Positions 41,987-54,232 of a stretch of 64,000 nucleotides of DNA are shown here, piece by piece. Each line of letters begins with the position of its first letter. Position 1 is the first letter of the stretch. Source of the DNA: Amylostereum areolatum (Eukaryota; Basidiomycota; Agaricomycetes; Russulales; Stereaceae). A program made the translations under genes and the position numbers. The DNA is taken from contig SAXG01000036.1 of assembly GCA_012932865.1 (NCBI GenBank), positions 1-64,000 of the forward strand, written 5' to 3'. The notes below the pieces were generated by a model. The model was given only the letters and a program-made list of their open reading frames with translations. It was not told the DNA's origin and made no database searches.

Positions 41987-43203
41987 TCAACCCGTCCTGT
42001 TCCTGCTCCGCTTGCCAACCTGTGCTTGGAAACCCGTCTTGACTGCGTTGACGGACCGCCGGGATCCACATGACTCGCAGGACATGAAGAAGATCCGGTT
42101 CTCCTTGGTGAGGAGTGTATCCGGAGACTTGCACGTCTTGCAGGTAACGTATTCCACTACGACGTGGAGCAAAAAACAGGTGGGTACGTCGGGCACAAAA
42201 AAGGGAAGGACAAAGGGACGTACCGATGTAGCGACGCAGAACATTCTCGATTTGCTTTTGTTGGAAGCGGCCACGAATAACCAAGCGCCCCGAACCGTCG
42301 ACCGAGCCTGTTGTTCCCAACTCCGCGAAAAGGTACTGGATGACATGCTCTGGCTGGCGATGCATGCGCCGGCAGATATCAGTGATGTTGGCGAAGATGC
42401 TACGTTTGTTGCCTTCGCGATGGATGGAGGGCGGGGCGATGGTGTAGCGTTTGCCGCTGGAGGTGAGGAGAGATGGGTTTTGGGCATGGAGGGAGGCGTA
42501 GAAGCGGGAGAGGAGTTCGGGGTAGGTGTAGTCGCGGTCGCTGCCGAGCCAAGGCTCTGAGCCAGAGTCGATGCCTGCGGGAGCAGCATGGTCGAAGACG
42601 TCCTCCCCAAGTTCGGCTTCGTCAACGTCTTCGAGATGGGTGCCGTCAGGAATATCGTCTTCGTCATCGCCAACCGCGTCCTTGTCTTTAGCCTTGGACT
42701 CGTTGAGCTCCTTCTCGAACGCCTCAAGGTCGAAGGCTGCCTTCTTCTTCGACGTTTTCTTCTTCTTCTTGAGGTCGGAGAAGTCGAGATCCTCGACAGC
42801 GCCAGCAGCTGGTGGTGCCGCTGATGGCGTGGATGTGCCAGAGGCATCGTCGCCCTATCGGAAGACCGTTAGAGAGCATCGAGATGGGCAGAGGTCGAAC
42901 AGAACGTACAAGATCAAGCGGGATCTCCTTCTTTTTCTTCTTCTTTTTGAGATCGCCGAACATTGCCTTGCACTCGTCGTCCTCCTTTACATCGGCAACA
43001 GTCCTCCTCGCCAAGGCCATTTTCCTTCACTTGTTCGTGCACGGTCTTGGGTCCAAGATCAACATCTCCGGTGGTGTCATCAAGGGGTGGGGCAGGCGTC
43101 GTGGGGTCCGCGTCCGCGCCGAGAGGATCTTCCGTGAACGCGACTTGCTTCTTCTTGCTCCGCTTTTGAGAGAGGGGTCGAATAGGGGTTCTTCGGATGG
43201 CAT
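41987..43203 (-). CDS. SUI3: translation initiation factor eIF2 subunit beta
   Basis: eIF2-beta binds eIF5/eIF2B and helps load Met-tRNAi. The start at 43203 ([13 protein letters not shown]) leads to [41 protein letters not shown] and [14 protein letters not shown], the poly-Lys K-boxes of this subunit. Next is [20 protein letters not shown] with [20 protein letters not shown] and [16 protein letters not shown]. The C2-C2 zinc ribbon is [18 protein letters not shown]...[10 protein letters not shown], and the gene ends at 41987. Introns lie near 42856-42910 and 42165-42225. The frame slips by one base in an A-run near 43165 and again near 42998; both sites are in otherwise perfectly conserved sequence, so assembly indels are likely. 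Divergent from ATP3 across 210 bp. Confidence 0.9.
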
Positions 43204-43413
43204 GACGAAGACAGAATCTGAGCGTCGCCGCTGATGATGGGAGATGAGTCGGTCGTCGTAGGGCTACGATGAGCGCGCGCGACCGCGAGGCGGGAATTGG
43301 GGCGGAGCTTGAAAGGTCCGCGGGTTTCCGAACGCGCCCGAAGGTTGACCAGCGCATTCCCCGCCGTCTCCTCCCAGTCATCTCCTTTCCCTTCCCTCCT
43401 CTCCTCCGAAACT

Positions 43414-44599
43414 ATGCTTGCCCGGAGCAGTGTAGCCCGCGTCGCACTCAAGTCCTCGCCGTTGGGCGCGGACGCCATCGAGCGCACGTAACATGGCAAC
43501 CCTCCGTGAGCTGGAATTGCGTCTGCAAGTCGGTCAGGAACATCGAGAAAATCACAAAAGTGCGTGTGTTAGGCTTCGGTCCCAGGAGGACATGTAGGAC
43601 TGAATTGGTGGGGACGATTCTAGTCGAATGAAAATGATTGCCTCAACCAAGCTGGCCAAGGCGCAGCGTGCCATGCAGAGCGGCAAGCAGTATGGTGCTG
43701 CAAACTCCGGTCAGTACTCCTTCGGCTTGTTAGCCTTTTTCTTTGCGACAGAGGGACTCACGGCTCTGTGTAGAGGTATTCGAGAACTCCAAGCCAGAGG
43801 AGGCTACGTCGGGCGGCCGCAAGCTTTACATCGTCGTCTCCTCGGACAAGGGCCTTTGCGGTGGTATCCACTCTTCCGTCTCGAAGCTGACCCGCCGCAC
43901 GGATCGCAGCCGGCGACAGCACTTCGCCCATCATGGTCATTGGCGACAAGTCCAAGGCCCAACTCACCCGCGCTCTCCCGGACAACCTTGCCCTCACCTT
44001 CAACCAAATCGGACGTGACGTGCCCACCTTCGCCGACGCTGCAGGTGTCGCCGACCTTATTATCAAGAGCGGCGTCGAGTACGACTCCATCACCATCGTG
44101 TACAACAAGTTCGTGTCTGCCATCTCCTACGAGTCCGCCCTTGTGGAGGTCCCCAACGAATCGTCGTTCAAGGAGTCGCGTATGTCTTGGCTTCATGTTG
44201 TTCCCCAGGCCATATGTGCTAATCCAGGAGGATGTTACAGCCGGTTTCAAGGCGTACGAGATGGAGGACGATGTGACCAAAGACTTGGCCGAATTTGCCC
44301 TTGCCAACTCCATCTACGCTGCCCTCGTCGAGTCTCACGCCTGCGAGATCAGTGCTCGGTACGTCCGCTATCTCGCGATTTCGAACTTCCTTCTCATGCA
44401 CGCTACAGTCGTAATGCCATGGACAACGCGTCAAAGAACGCATCCGACATGATTGGTGCTCTGCAGATGCAGTACAACCGTGGTCGCCAGGCCGCAATCA
44501 CCAACGAGCTCGTGGACATTATCACTGGTATGCCTTACCTCGTCCCTTTTGCACTTGCACAGGTACTAACGCGTCTTTCAAGGTGCGAGTGCGCTGTAA
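43414..44599 (+). CDS. ATP3: mitochondrial F1 ATP synthase subunit gamma
   Basis: The gamma subunit is the central rotor shaft of F1. The start at 43414 opens a mitochondrial presequence ([15 protein letters not shown]). Recognised blocks: [116 protein letters not shown] and the C-terminal helix [20 protein letters not shown]...[17 protein letters not shown], stop TAA 44597-44599. GT-AG introns interrupt it at about 43560, 43710, 44179, 44359 and 44529. In the 5' third the frame breaks by one base near 43490, 43526, 43626 and 43902 although the protein is fully conserved on both sides. Length fits the family. Confidence 0.92.
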
Positions 44600-45544
44600 A
44601 TGGGTCAAGTGCGTGGGTGGGCGATAGCTGGTAGCGACAGAGTATTCTACGTTTTCTCGCCGTCGTCATAGACAGTAATGCATTCGCTTGATTTACACCA
44701 TCCCCATCTCGCAAGTACACCAAACCTCCCAAGGATGTCATCCGCTTTGGCCCCGTCAATGTCTCCGACAGGCTGTTATGACGCTCTGTGGTACTAATGT
44801 CGTTGCACTTGCAGAGCCTTTGGACGTCAATCAACACAGCAGTCACTTGACACGGAAAACTTACCCACACCATATCTTTAGGAAGTCCAAGTACAACAAC
44901 AGCCTGGTTATCTTCTCTTTTCGATCCTTGTTAAAGCGGCCACATGTGGATTGAAATCCATCTGTAGGTATGATCATATTCTCGCCCAGTACACCCTGGT
45001 CCATTCAACGATATGTCGTATACGCCAGGTGTACAAGAGCAAGGGGGCCGCCGTCATACATCTAAGGAGCCGGAACGATGGTTCCGTAGGTCTTCCAGCG
45101 CCGACAGACATCGCCCGTTCGTCACCCAGCGCCATTAGAAGCTCCGGAAGCCTGCCCGGCTTATAATGTCAAGCACAGAGCGAGGGATCGTTGTCCTTAC
45201 CTGCGTCCCTTATCTCCCTCCCCTCCCGATTCCATGCCATCCTTCTGCTCGTCAGCTCCTGCTTCCTACTACAATATGTGTCGCGGAAGACTTCTCCGCT
45301 TCACGTGTCGCGCGCCTTTTTCACTCTCCCTTCCCGTACAGGGCACGCTTGATTGGATATTTGTCCAGTCCCACCATGCTTGGCGCCGCTTCATTACGGC
45401 CATTCTCGCCTTCTTCTCTCCACTTCCTGCCACCTTCACACCCAAAGCTCAAGAGCCAGGACCGACGATATACACATCACAAGCCCCAACCCTTTCAACG
45501 TCCTTCGTACAATCGTCTTCCTTCACCACTGAGGGAGCGCTCCG
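44600..45544. other. intergenic / upstream region, no supported gene
   Basis: No conserved frame. The plus strand becomes C/T rich after 45160, as expected for a leader of the following gene; an upstream start for that gene (for example at 45166 or 45378) cannot be excluded. Confidence 0.4.
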
Positions 45545-48082
45545 ATGCCCCCGGACATTCCTGGGATCCAGGAAGCAGAACGTTTACGAAGTGCAGAAGA
45601 GGGTACTAGGACAGCAGATCACGACGCCCCCGCCCCCGCGCCCAGTTATATAACCCCTGGAGTTCAGCAATATGTTCCAACGCAGGGTGAAGCAGGCAGA
45701 ACGGATGGGCAGGATGTTGAACGTTTGATTGTTCCTGCCGTGAAAATCAAACCTATGGATCAGCATGAGGTGAACCGCTACCAACGGAATATCGACGTGT
45801 GCGTTCGTGTGGATATTACTGTCGACGTGCTCCGCTGAATATGTTCATTTGTTAGGAGGTCTGGGGCCAATGCGGACTTGGTCAATATCAAACCGTTCAA
45901 GAAAGAATAGTGAGGCTCCATTCCCTCCTCATGCGTATCGCTGACTGTTCTCGTCCATTTTCAAGCAAAGATGATGATATCGACAGGCGTATGGATGACC
46001 AAAATACATCCTGAAGGTGCGAGGTATTATACTCGCTCTAAACCTGTATGTCTGCATCACCCGTGTTCGCATCTTCTCCGTTGACGACAATCGGATAGCG
46101 TGTGTACACCGAGGCAGACGTCAGAAACTCGGACATCCGGGAACAAATTGAGAGTGCGCTCAGTATTCTGCTGGCTCAAATCCAACAGGAAGAGAAAGAT
46201 CTCGGAAGGCGAGATGAGATTGTATTCGAGCAGTTGAAGGACGACAGTATGGGCAACTCTGACGCCATCTGCTACGGATATTACATTGCAGACCGCGGGA
46301 AACAAGTATTGTACTGGGCCGATCCACACGACGCGAGCGCCAGTGAGAGGCGTGTAACGGCGTTGGGCTCTGCAGCTCACGTGGGTATGTGGTTTGGTAC
46401 ACTGTTTCATATCGAGTCGTGCTTACATCCACGCCGCAGGGCATGCCATAAAGTCTGCCTACTGGTGTGTTTGACTCGCTAGTCAAGGTCAACGCATCCT
46501 GATACATATCACTTGTTCCAGGGCGCACGTCTACATGTTTCCCACCCCCATCCATAGGAAGCACAACAAAGCCCGGGAGTTTCTGCTCGCTACATTGACA
46601 GGTTCGTTCTGCACGCCCGTCACCGCCCAACTTCTAACCAACCATCAGTACGGCAGATATCTTAACATGCGCGCATCCGCTGGCTCCCTGGAAGCGCGAA
46701 GACGTGATGACAATGCTACAAATGTTGGACAAGCTCAGTGAGTCGTCAGTAGTCATCGTATGTTCTTCGATATTGACCGGACATGCACATAGCTTATACC
46801 AAGAAGGGCTAGGCTCGAAGCACCTGAACATATACTATTTCTCTGTAAGCACTCGTCATCCCCAAAGTCCATACTTTGGGCTTCCACTGATAATCTGTAC
46901 GTCTAGCTCGTCTTCAAAGCTACATAGGTGCATTTCTTCTCTGCTGAACCGTACCGGAGCTGACCCCTAAGCGTCCTCAGAACACGTCAAATTCATCCAC
47001 TTTCATGGCCACCCCGGAGCCCGGCTCAACGCTGGACAAACCGTACATGGCAGCAGCAATCCGAGGTCCACGATTTTCTTTAGGGTACTCGACATCTTTC
47101 TATGGGGAAAGCCCGCCAAGTGTTTGGTCGACCTCGAAAAACACACCGCGGACAACGTCATCGTCCTCGCGTCTTGGCAGTCGTTCATGGAGCACGAGCG
47201 TGAGCGATGGAAGGCTATTGGGCAGTATGTGCGTAACTATTCGTCGGTCGTGTTCTCAGTTCTCCGAAGGTATCTGAAGACTGACGATGAACGCAGTGCT
47301 CATTCCTTGGCGCTTCTAACCTCGCCTTCCTGGCCATTCCTTCCGTCATCAGCCAGCTCGCCAACTCGGGCGCTACCCTCTTTAACTTGAACCTGGAAAC
47401 ACGGCAGCACCTTCCGCCACACCAAATCGAGTGGACGTGGGCGCAGACGTTGAGCTTTCTATCGCTCGTGACTCTGTTCATCTCCGCCATGGCGAACTTC
47501 CTCGCATTGGAACATTACTCGGGAATGCGCGCGGCGGATGTCGCCCCCGTCGTGCGTCGTTTGACTCCTGTATTCACTTGAATGGACTTCATGAGGCTCC
47601 TGTGATAGGTCAAGTTCGTAAGTGTGCAACGAAGCAAACAAGGCCTTCTTAACGGGATCGAAGCACTTGCATTGTGGCACAGTTTCCCTCTTGCCTTTCT
47701 CATATGGGGGTTCGTCGTATTTTCGTCCCCATGAATCGCGTCTTCTGACCCAAAAACCTCGTCATTCAGAGGCCTGTTATCATTCACCTCCCTTGCCAAC
47801 TGGAGCGTGAGCAGCGGCATTGTCGGCATAGCCATCATCTGGTCATTCTCTGGAGCGCTCATCCTCCTCGTCTTGGCTCTCGCCGTCTCTATCTTTGGCC
47901 TGCCGGCATACACCCAGCCGATATGGCACGCGTGTGGCTGGATGTACGATCGGATGTCGCTGGAGCAAAGGATCATTCGCGCGTTTTCGGGTTGGAAGTT
48001 CCCTCCTCATCGAAGGTGGGTGGAGAGACAACAAAATGAGCAGGACAACCGTCATGCCAGAGGTCAGGGATGCGATGGATGA
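45545..48082 (+). CDS. basidiomycete-specific multi-exon membrane protein, function unknown
   Basis: The proposed start at 45545 gives MPPDIPGIQEAERLRSAEEG and SYITPGVQQYVPTQGEA. Exons follow with VYTEADVRNSDIREQIESAL, ICYGYYIADRGKQVLYWADP, HVGHAIKSAYWAHVYMFPTP, ILTCAHPLAPWKREDVMTML, RVLDILLWGKPAKCLVDLEK and NVIVLASWQSFMEHERERWK, then a hydrophobic C-terminal half. Membrane-type segments are seen in QTLSFLSLVTLFISAMANFL and GALILLVLALAVSIFGLPAY, with a basic end to about 48082. The arrangement (soluble domain with a conserved 'Y.aD...r...W' block, then four or so membrane helices) is that of a family widespread in Agaricomycetes without known function. Start and some exon joins are uncertain. 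Confidence 0.6.
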
Positions 48083-48089
48083 GCAGGGC

Positions 48090-48509
48090 ACAGGCGCGGA
48101 GAACGAGCTGCATGGCTTGTCCCCCAGAAACTAGGTGTACTCATCTCCTTACCTGCCGCGGAAAGTAGCCATTACGCCAGTTTTGTGTTGCTGTATATGT
48201 ACGACGAAGCTGTACAAGTCACGACTGGATGTCGCCTCGGTCTCTTACATTTATCGTGGATCATTTATTTAACAACATAAGGGCAAGCGTGGACACTACG
48301 AAAAGATCGGCTGTAAAAAGAAAAAAGGAGATGGAGTTAGAAGCAACGTCGACGAGATACAGTACATGAGTTGAATACGTGACGGCGTAACAAAAGCGTA
48401 ATGTATATCGAAACCAGAGCAAGAAAACACGAGCAGGCGCGAACAGGGTAAGAGAAGATAGAACGAAAATAGACAGATAGAACCAGCGTCGCACCCACCG
48501 CCCTCGGCC
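48090..48509. other. convergent 3' region, no gene
   Basis: 3' flanks of the membrane-protein gene and of the CAF-1 gene. A/T-rich strings only. Confidence 0.4.
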
Positions 48510-51359
48510 TCATGAACCAACATCCCCCACCCGCGTCAACGCCACCCGCCGCTTCTTCTTCGGCGGCTCCTCCGCGACCTTGTCCTTCTCCTCCGCGCCT
48601 TCGCCCGTGTCGCTCGGCCCCGACGTTTTATCCGGGTCAGCACCCACGCTGCTCGCCGGCGTGAGCGGCGGCTCACTGCGCTTCATCGGCACAACAGGCG
48701 TCACCGCGGGAGATGCGGACGGTGGGAGGGACACGGAGGTCAAGGACGGCGTCGTCGCGGGGGTGAGCGACGTCGAGGTCGTCACCGGCACGGAGTGGTG
48801 GTGCGCGATGGACTGGAACTGGAGCGTCTGTTGCTGCGTGTGATGTGCGGGGAGGATCTCGTCGAAGACAACGATGGCGCAGTACCCGTCTCGCGAGGAG
48901 AGCATAAGGCATTGGCCGTCAGGCGACCTGCGAAAGGGAGAGCGTCAGGACGAGGGCGCGTGGTGGGTTCGAACAGAGAAAAACGTTACCATGTCATGTC
49001 CGTGAACTCGTCGTAATGCAGCTTGGTGAGCATGCAGACCGGCCCCGCCTGTTGCGTGTCGTAGATGGCGACAGTGTCCATCGTCGCCACCGCGAAGAGC
49101 ATTCGGTACGGCAGCTGCGAAGACGGAGCCGGTGTGCATACTGGGTGCGGGGGTGGGAGGTTTTGAGATGGCGGGACTTGCAGCGCGGAACGGAGAGTGA
49201 GTCGCTGGCGGAGAGCGCGGGCGAGGGCAGCGTCATGGGGTGCGCGTGGGCAGGAAGAGGGGCGGGCATGGCGAGAGGGGCGAGGAGGGAGGATTTGGTG
49301 GGTGAAGAAGGGAGCGGATGATTGGAGTACATGGGATGGAACACAGGCGTGGCGGGCGTCGCGCTCGGAGCGACGCCTACGTCGACAGATACGGTCTCCT
49401 CCCGCCCCCTCTCCTACCACTATATGCTTCGTCTCCGTCGGCGCGTCCGGTCCTGCTACTCCCGGACGGAAGCTCGTAGAGGATGGGCGAGAATTTCACC
49501 TGCGACGCTGGCTTTCTTGTGGCCTGGAAGCTGCGCCACCGGCGGGCGCGCAAAGTTGGCGCGCGAGTAGATGAAGACGGACGAGGATGAGGAGGCGTTG
49601 ACGACTTCTGTCCCATGGGGAGTGGCGCTCTTGCGTCCGCGCGTCGGCGTGGAGTTATCGTCGGGCTTGGACGCCGGCCTCGACGAGCCGGGGACGACGG
49701 ACGGATCCTCGAACTGGCCCGCCGGCGTGAGAAGCAGCGCCCCATCCGGGCTGAACGTAAGACGGCGGAAGAAGTTCGTGAAGCTTTCGTCGCCGTACAG
49801 CCGCACGGACCCCCAATTGGCGGGCGAGGGTAGAGCGGTTCGGATGGCGGGTAAAGCAGGAAGCGGGGACGGGGAGCGCCCGTAGCGCCCGTAGAGGGAG
49901 GGCGAGCTTGGGGCATTGGAGCCGCTGAAGGAGGACCGGCGGGAGGAGGGCCTGTCCATAGGGGGAGGTGGGAACATGGATTGAGAAGGCGTGCTGGCGA
50001 TCGGACGCCGCGGGAGTGAGAGGGATGGCGTGCAGGGAGGAACCTTCGTCCTTGACCATCTCGCTCATGGTCGTCACCACCGATTCGGTATCGCTCGCGG
50101 TGGATTCCCGCCGGAACATCCTCGGCCGCCCATGGGTGCTCGGGGTGCGCGCGTGATGGTGGGTCATACGGGCGTTCTTGCCGACGGCGTGGACTTCGAG
50201 GGAGCCTTGTTTGGTGGAGACGCTGTAGACGTGCATGGACCGATCGCTGCTTTGCGTGGCGATGTACTCGTTGAGCGGATCCCAGGCGACACCTTGCACG
50301 TAATGGTGGTGTTCGGCGATTTCGTGCATGCATTTTCCTGGAAAAAGATCATGAGCCACAGACGAAAATATCGCGACCGAGCCGTCCGCTGTTGCCAGCG
50401 CCGAGCGTGGCACAAAGGTCTCACGGGTGTTCCGTTGAAACACGGCTGAACGTCGTATGAAAAAGCTCGGAGTCGGAAAGGCAGCGCGTTTTTCCGAGCC
50501 TGGCAGGCATTGCGGGAGGAAGGGAGAGGGAGCATACACTCACCGTCGGAAGTGGAGAAGATACGTGCGACGTTGTCCGTGCTGCCCGTGATGATGTACT
50601 CCCCCGAGGGACTCCAGGCCAAATCATAGACTTGCATGGTCGTGCATCTGGTGCATTCGCAACCGTGAGTTCGGCGTGTCGAGGGAGGGTGAACAGAACG
50701 AGCGAACCTGAACGTTGTCCGCGGCTTCCAGTATTCCTTTTCGAGCTGCATTTCCTCCGCGCTGAGATCGCTCCCGTACACGCTCTGCGTGGGTGTGTTG
50801 GACGAGGACCAGATGATGATCATTCCATCTGCAAAAGATGGCGATCAGCCAGCCGAAAACGCTGAGCATGCGAAGGGAGGCACGCACCGTCCCCCGCGGA
50901 CGCGATCAAGTCCCCTATGTTCCACAACGTCTCTGGTCAGACGGGCATCCACTCGCCATAGAGCGCGCATACTGACCGTTTGGACTGAATCGAACGACAT
51001 TGACCGCGGCCGAGTGACGGCTGAGCGTGGCGAGGTATTCGACCCTAGGAGGACGTGGCGCTGGCACGTCGCCAGCGTCGGCGGACGCGCCCTCGACCAC
51101 GGAGGGGGGGAGGATGTTCGGGTGAACCATCCACACCTGCAACTTCTTCATCAGCCTCTGCGCCCCTCGACGAGACCCAGACGAGGTTTAAACGTACCCT
51201 GACATGGTTGTCCTCCCCGCCGGTCGCGAGACGGTAGGATTGACGCGCGAAAGACCTGTCGGTGACCGGACGCGCCTTCTTGAAGCCGACGGGTTGGAAA
51301 TCGCAGGTTGAGATGGGTTTGCTGTCGTGCCAGCGAATTTCGAGAGTCCGGACGCGCAT
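48510..51359 (-). CDS. CAC2: chromatin assembly factor 1 subunit B (WD40, Cac2/p60)
   Basis: CAF-1 deposits H3-H4 on replicated DNA. The start at 51359 gives MRVRTLEIRWHDSKPISTCDFQP, the hallmark N-terminus. WD40 blades: YRLATGGEDNHVRVWMVHPN, EYLATLSRHSAAVNVVRFSP, GDDGMIIIWSSSN, QVYDLAWSPSGEYIITGSTD, HYVQGVAWDPLNEYIATQSS with DRSMHVYSV. After a Ser/Pro-rich insert come NFFRRLTFSPDGALLLTPAG, FARPPVAQLPGHKKASVA, LPYRMLFAVATMDTVAIYDT and LHYDEFTDMTWSPDGQCLML with RDGYCAIVVFDE. The tail is Ser/Thr/Pro rich with PKKKRRVAL, a nuclear localisation signal. Introns are short GT-AG. One-base frame breaks occur near 49990, 49501 and 49474 within conserved sequence, probably assembly errors. Confidence 0.92.
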
Positions 51360-51688
51360 GTGTGAACGCGTTTTCGGTGGGAGATGGGTCGGAGGGAGAA
51401 GAAAGGGAAGGCGATCTGGGTACTTAATATATAAGTGAATAGGGGAGCCCCAGTCCGACGCTTGCCCTTATTCAATGCGCTCGACGGCGTTCGCCGGTCG
51501 AAATGGTTACAAACTCGGAAGCCGAAATCGTAATGGCCCCCGCCTCCCGGCCATTTGTCGACCATATCTACTCTACTTTTTTTGTTCTTGCCTCGTGTCG
51601 GCGGTGGAACAAAGGAGACCGGGTCGCATCCACGGTCAAAACGCCCGTCAGATATACAGAAACAATACATTTTGGTACGGACAGGCTA

Positions 51689-53397
51689 CTACCGGAGCGT
51701 GCTCGCGCGCATCGTCTGCGAAAAGCTCTGCAGCAGATCCGTCCTGCCATTCCCCTCTTCCGCCCGCGGCTCCTCGCCATAGATCACCGCCGTGTCCCGC
51801 AGCCCCTTCTGCACAATCTTCGTAACGTGCGCGAGGCCCGCCTGCTGTTCCGACAAAATCTGCGAGAAGGAACGTAGAAAACAACGTCAGACGCCCTGGT
51901 CAAAGCCCGGAGGATCACGGAGAACGCGGGGCGTACCTGCACGATCTGGTTCAGCCCATCCTCGTCCACCACCGTCCATTCCGTCCGGCCGCCCGCGTTC
52001 GCGGACTTCAGCGCGTTGAGCGCGCCCACGAGCGCCCAGAGCTCGTTCAGTTTGCCCACTAGCCTGCCCATGCCCCCCGGTCTTCGAACCTCGCTCTCGA
52101 TCTCCTCCAGCGCGACCCTCAGCGCCTCTTCCTCCGGCCGTATCGACGAAGACCGCAGGGCCGGGATGAGCAAGTGCAGGTGCTGCACCATGCTCAACAG
52201 CCTGTGCGTGAGCTGGGCCTGCACGACCGTCGCCTGCCGCAACCGCGCGACGTTCTTCAGGTTGTGCGTGTCCCCGAGCTTCTCGATTCGAGATCGGATC
52301 TCCGTCAGCTTTTCTTGATGCGCGGACGCCTGTTGCCCTTGCGCGTCCACGCGCTTCTGCAGGTCGTCAAAGCTCGTCGCGAGGACGGGGACCATGCTAA
52401 AGTGTGGGGCGTTGTTCGTGAGCGAAGCGTAGTTTGAGATTGAAGAGCAAAGGGCTTTTACCAGCTGGGATCCGGGTTCTCGCGTAAAGCGCGCTGCCAA
52501 AGCGTCTCGTCCGTTGCATTTTGCGGTCGACCGTACAGCCCGACCTGCGCGGGATCGACCAAGTTGTAGAAGTAATGCTGCCATCGGTCGGGTTAGTATG
52601 TACAAGTGGCCGAGCACAGTTTTGTCCAAAACATGCCTGAAATCGGTTGTTGGGCGAATGCGGATTCCACGCCGACGCGATGGCCTCGATGCGTTGCGAC
52701 AGTTGCGCGAACTGAGCCTGGGCGTCCGCTTGATGGTGCGCGGGCACGGCGGCGGCTGTTAAACACAAGAGACCCCCCCGTTAAACAACGATCCAAGCAC
52801 ACGACCGAAGCAAGGCAGACGCACCCTTTGGCCCACCGAACAGGCTCCCGCCAAGGAGCCCAGACTGCGGTTGTGTTTGCGCGGTCGAGCCAAATAGGGA
52901 GCCTTGAGGTTGCGTCTGCGTCTGGCCGAACAGGGAGGGCTGGTTTGCCGTAGAAGCCGTGGAAGGTTGCGTGGCCGACCCGAAGAGACCGCCGCCGGGG
53001 TTGGTCGACGTGTTCGCATTGCCGAAGAGGCCTCCCGTTGTGCCACTCATTGACGCGTTTGCGTTGTTGTTATTGTTGCCAAACAGCCCGCCACCCGTGC
53101 CGCCCGTGGAAGTCGAGTTGTTGGTATTCCCGAACAGCCCCCCGCCAGAAGGAGCGGACGCGTTGGGATTCCCGAACAGCCCTCCGCCTGTCCCACCCGC
53201 CGCCGTCGAGCTGGCGTTGTTTCCAAACAAACCTCCGCCTGTGGAAGGTTGTGTCGCCGCCGTCGACCCGAAAAGCCCACCCGTCGTCGGTTGCTGGTTA
53301 TTCTGCGTCGTCGTCGATCCAAAGAGGCCACCGGTGGAAGGTTGCGTGTTTCCGGTTGCGTTCGTATTTGTGTTTCCGAAGAGACCGCCCGTCGCAG

Positions 53398-53428
<31 letters not shown>

Positions 53429-53853
53429 AGCCTGGTTCCCGAACAGACCGCCTTGCGCAGGTTGTGTCGTCGTCGTGTTTCCAAAAAGTCCTCCCTGCGC
53501 CGGTTGTTGTTGTTGCTGCTGCTGCTGCTGCCCACTCGCACCCGCCGCATTCCCAAACAGCCCGCCACCTCCACCGCCGGTGTTCGTGCTCCCAAACAGC
53601 CCTCCACCTCCTACCATCGCACCCTCAATCCACCATCATCGCCAGAAAGGGCGGGAGAACACGTACCGGCGTTTCCCTGGTTGCTGTTGTTTTGCGGATT
53701 TCCGAACAACGAAGTGCCCGTGCCAGCGTTCGCGTTCTGGTTTGTGCCCAGTCCGCCGAACAGGCCACCGCTTTGTCCGGGCTGTTGGGCAGGTTGGGAT
53801 GTCTTATTTTGAGTATTAGAGCCCCCGAAGAGGCCAGTGCCAAAGGCCGACAT
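51689..53853 (-). CDS. NUP57: FG nucleoporin Nup54 (yeast Nup57), central channel
   Basis: The start at 53853 gives MSAFGTGLFGGSNTQNK. After an intron there is a long FG domain of GLFG/LFG repeats spaced by Gly/Asn/Thr and poly-Gln tracts (52.8-53.6 kb), the selective phase of the pore. The C-terminal structured part has QFAQLSQRIEAIASAWNP, HYFYNLVDPAQVGLYGRP with NATDETLWQRALRENPDPSW, MVPVLATSFDDLQKRVDAQG and long coiled coils (HQEKLTEIRSRIEKLGDTHN, QLTHRLLSMVQHLHLL). It ends with NQIVQ-ILSEQQAGLAHVTKIVQKGL and a stop at 51689. Nup54 pairs with Nup62 and Nup58 through these coils. The exon joins I checked are GT-AG. CAG/GTT codon runs make the FG exon repeat-prone. Confidence 0.93.
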
Positions 53854-54047
53854 GATGGAAAGGTATAGAGGAGTGAATCGAGGAAGGCGGCGTCGCAAAG
53901 CGTTTACAGCTCGAATCTAGCGCTGGAGTATTTGTTCAACTTCGCAGGCGAAGACTGACAGTAGTGCTCACCTCTCAGAATCCCGGTCAGAGAGTCAACG
54001 AAAAGTGAGTGTGAGAGAACCGACGGCCGACTGGAGCTGAAGCTGGT

Positions 54048-54080
54048 GGAGGAGGAGGAGGAGGAGGAGGAGGAGGAGGC
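54048..54080. repeat. GAG trinucleotide microsatellite
   Basis: About ten GAG units in the shared 5' region between the divergent Nup54 and ribokinase genes. Confidence 0.9.
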
Positions 54081-54232
54081 GGGTAAATGACTAGAAACGC
54101 GCGCAGGCGCGACGCGTCGCTTCAGTGTGAACTCTGCTTTGTTCCGCCTTTCACATCCATCATCGGCCTCGACATCCAGAACCTCATTTTCTCTCTGATT
54201 ATCTCCTAAAACATCTATATCATACTCAAACA

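Noticed and set aside
49377..50333. 318-codon minus-strand alternative frame in CAF-1B
   Set aside because: Arg/Pro-rich frame without homology; the WD40 frame is unambiguous.
53038..53868. 276-codon plus-strand frame opposite Nup54
   Set aside because: Shadow produced by the codon bias of the FG-repeat exon; the minus strand is clearly the nucleoporin.
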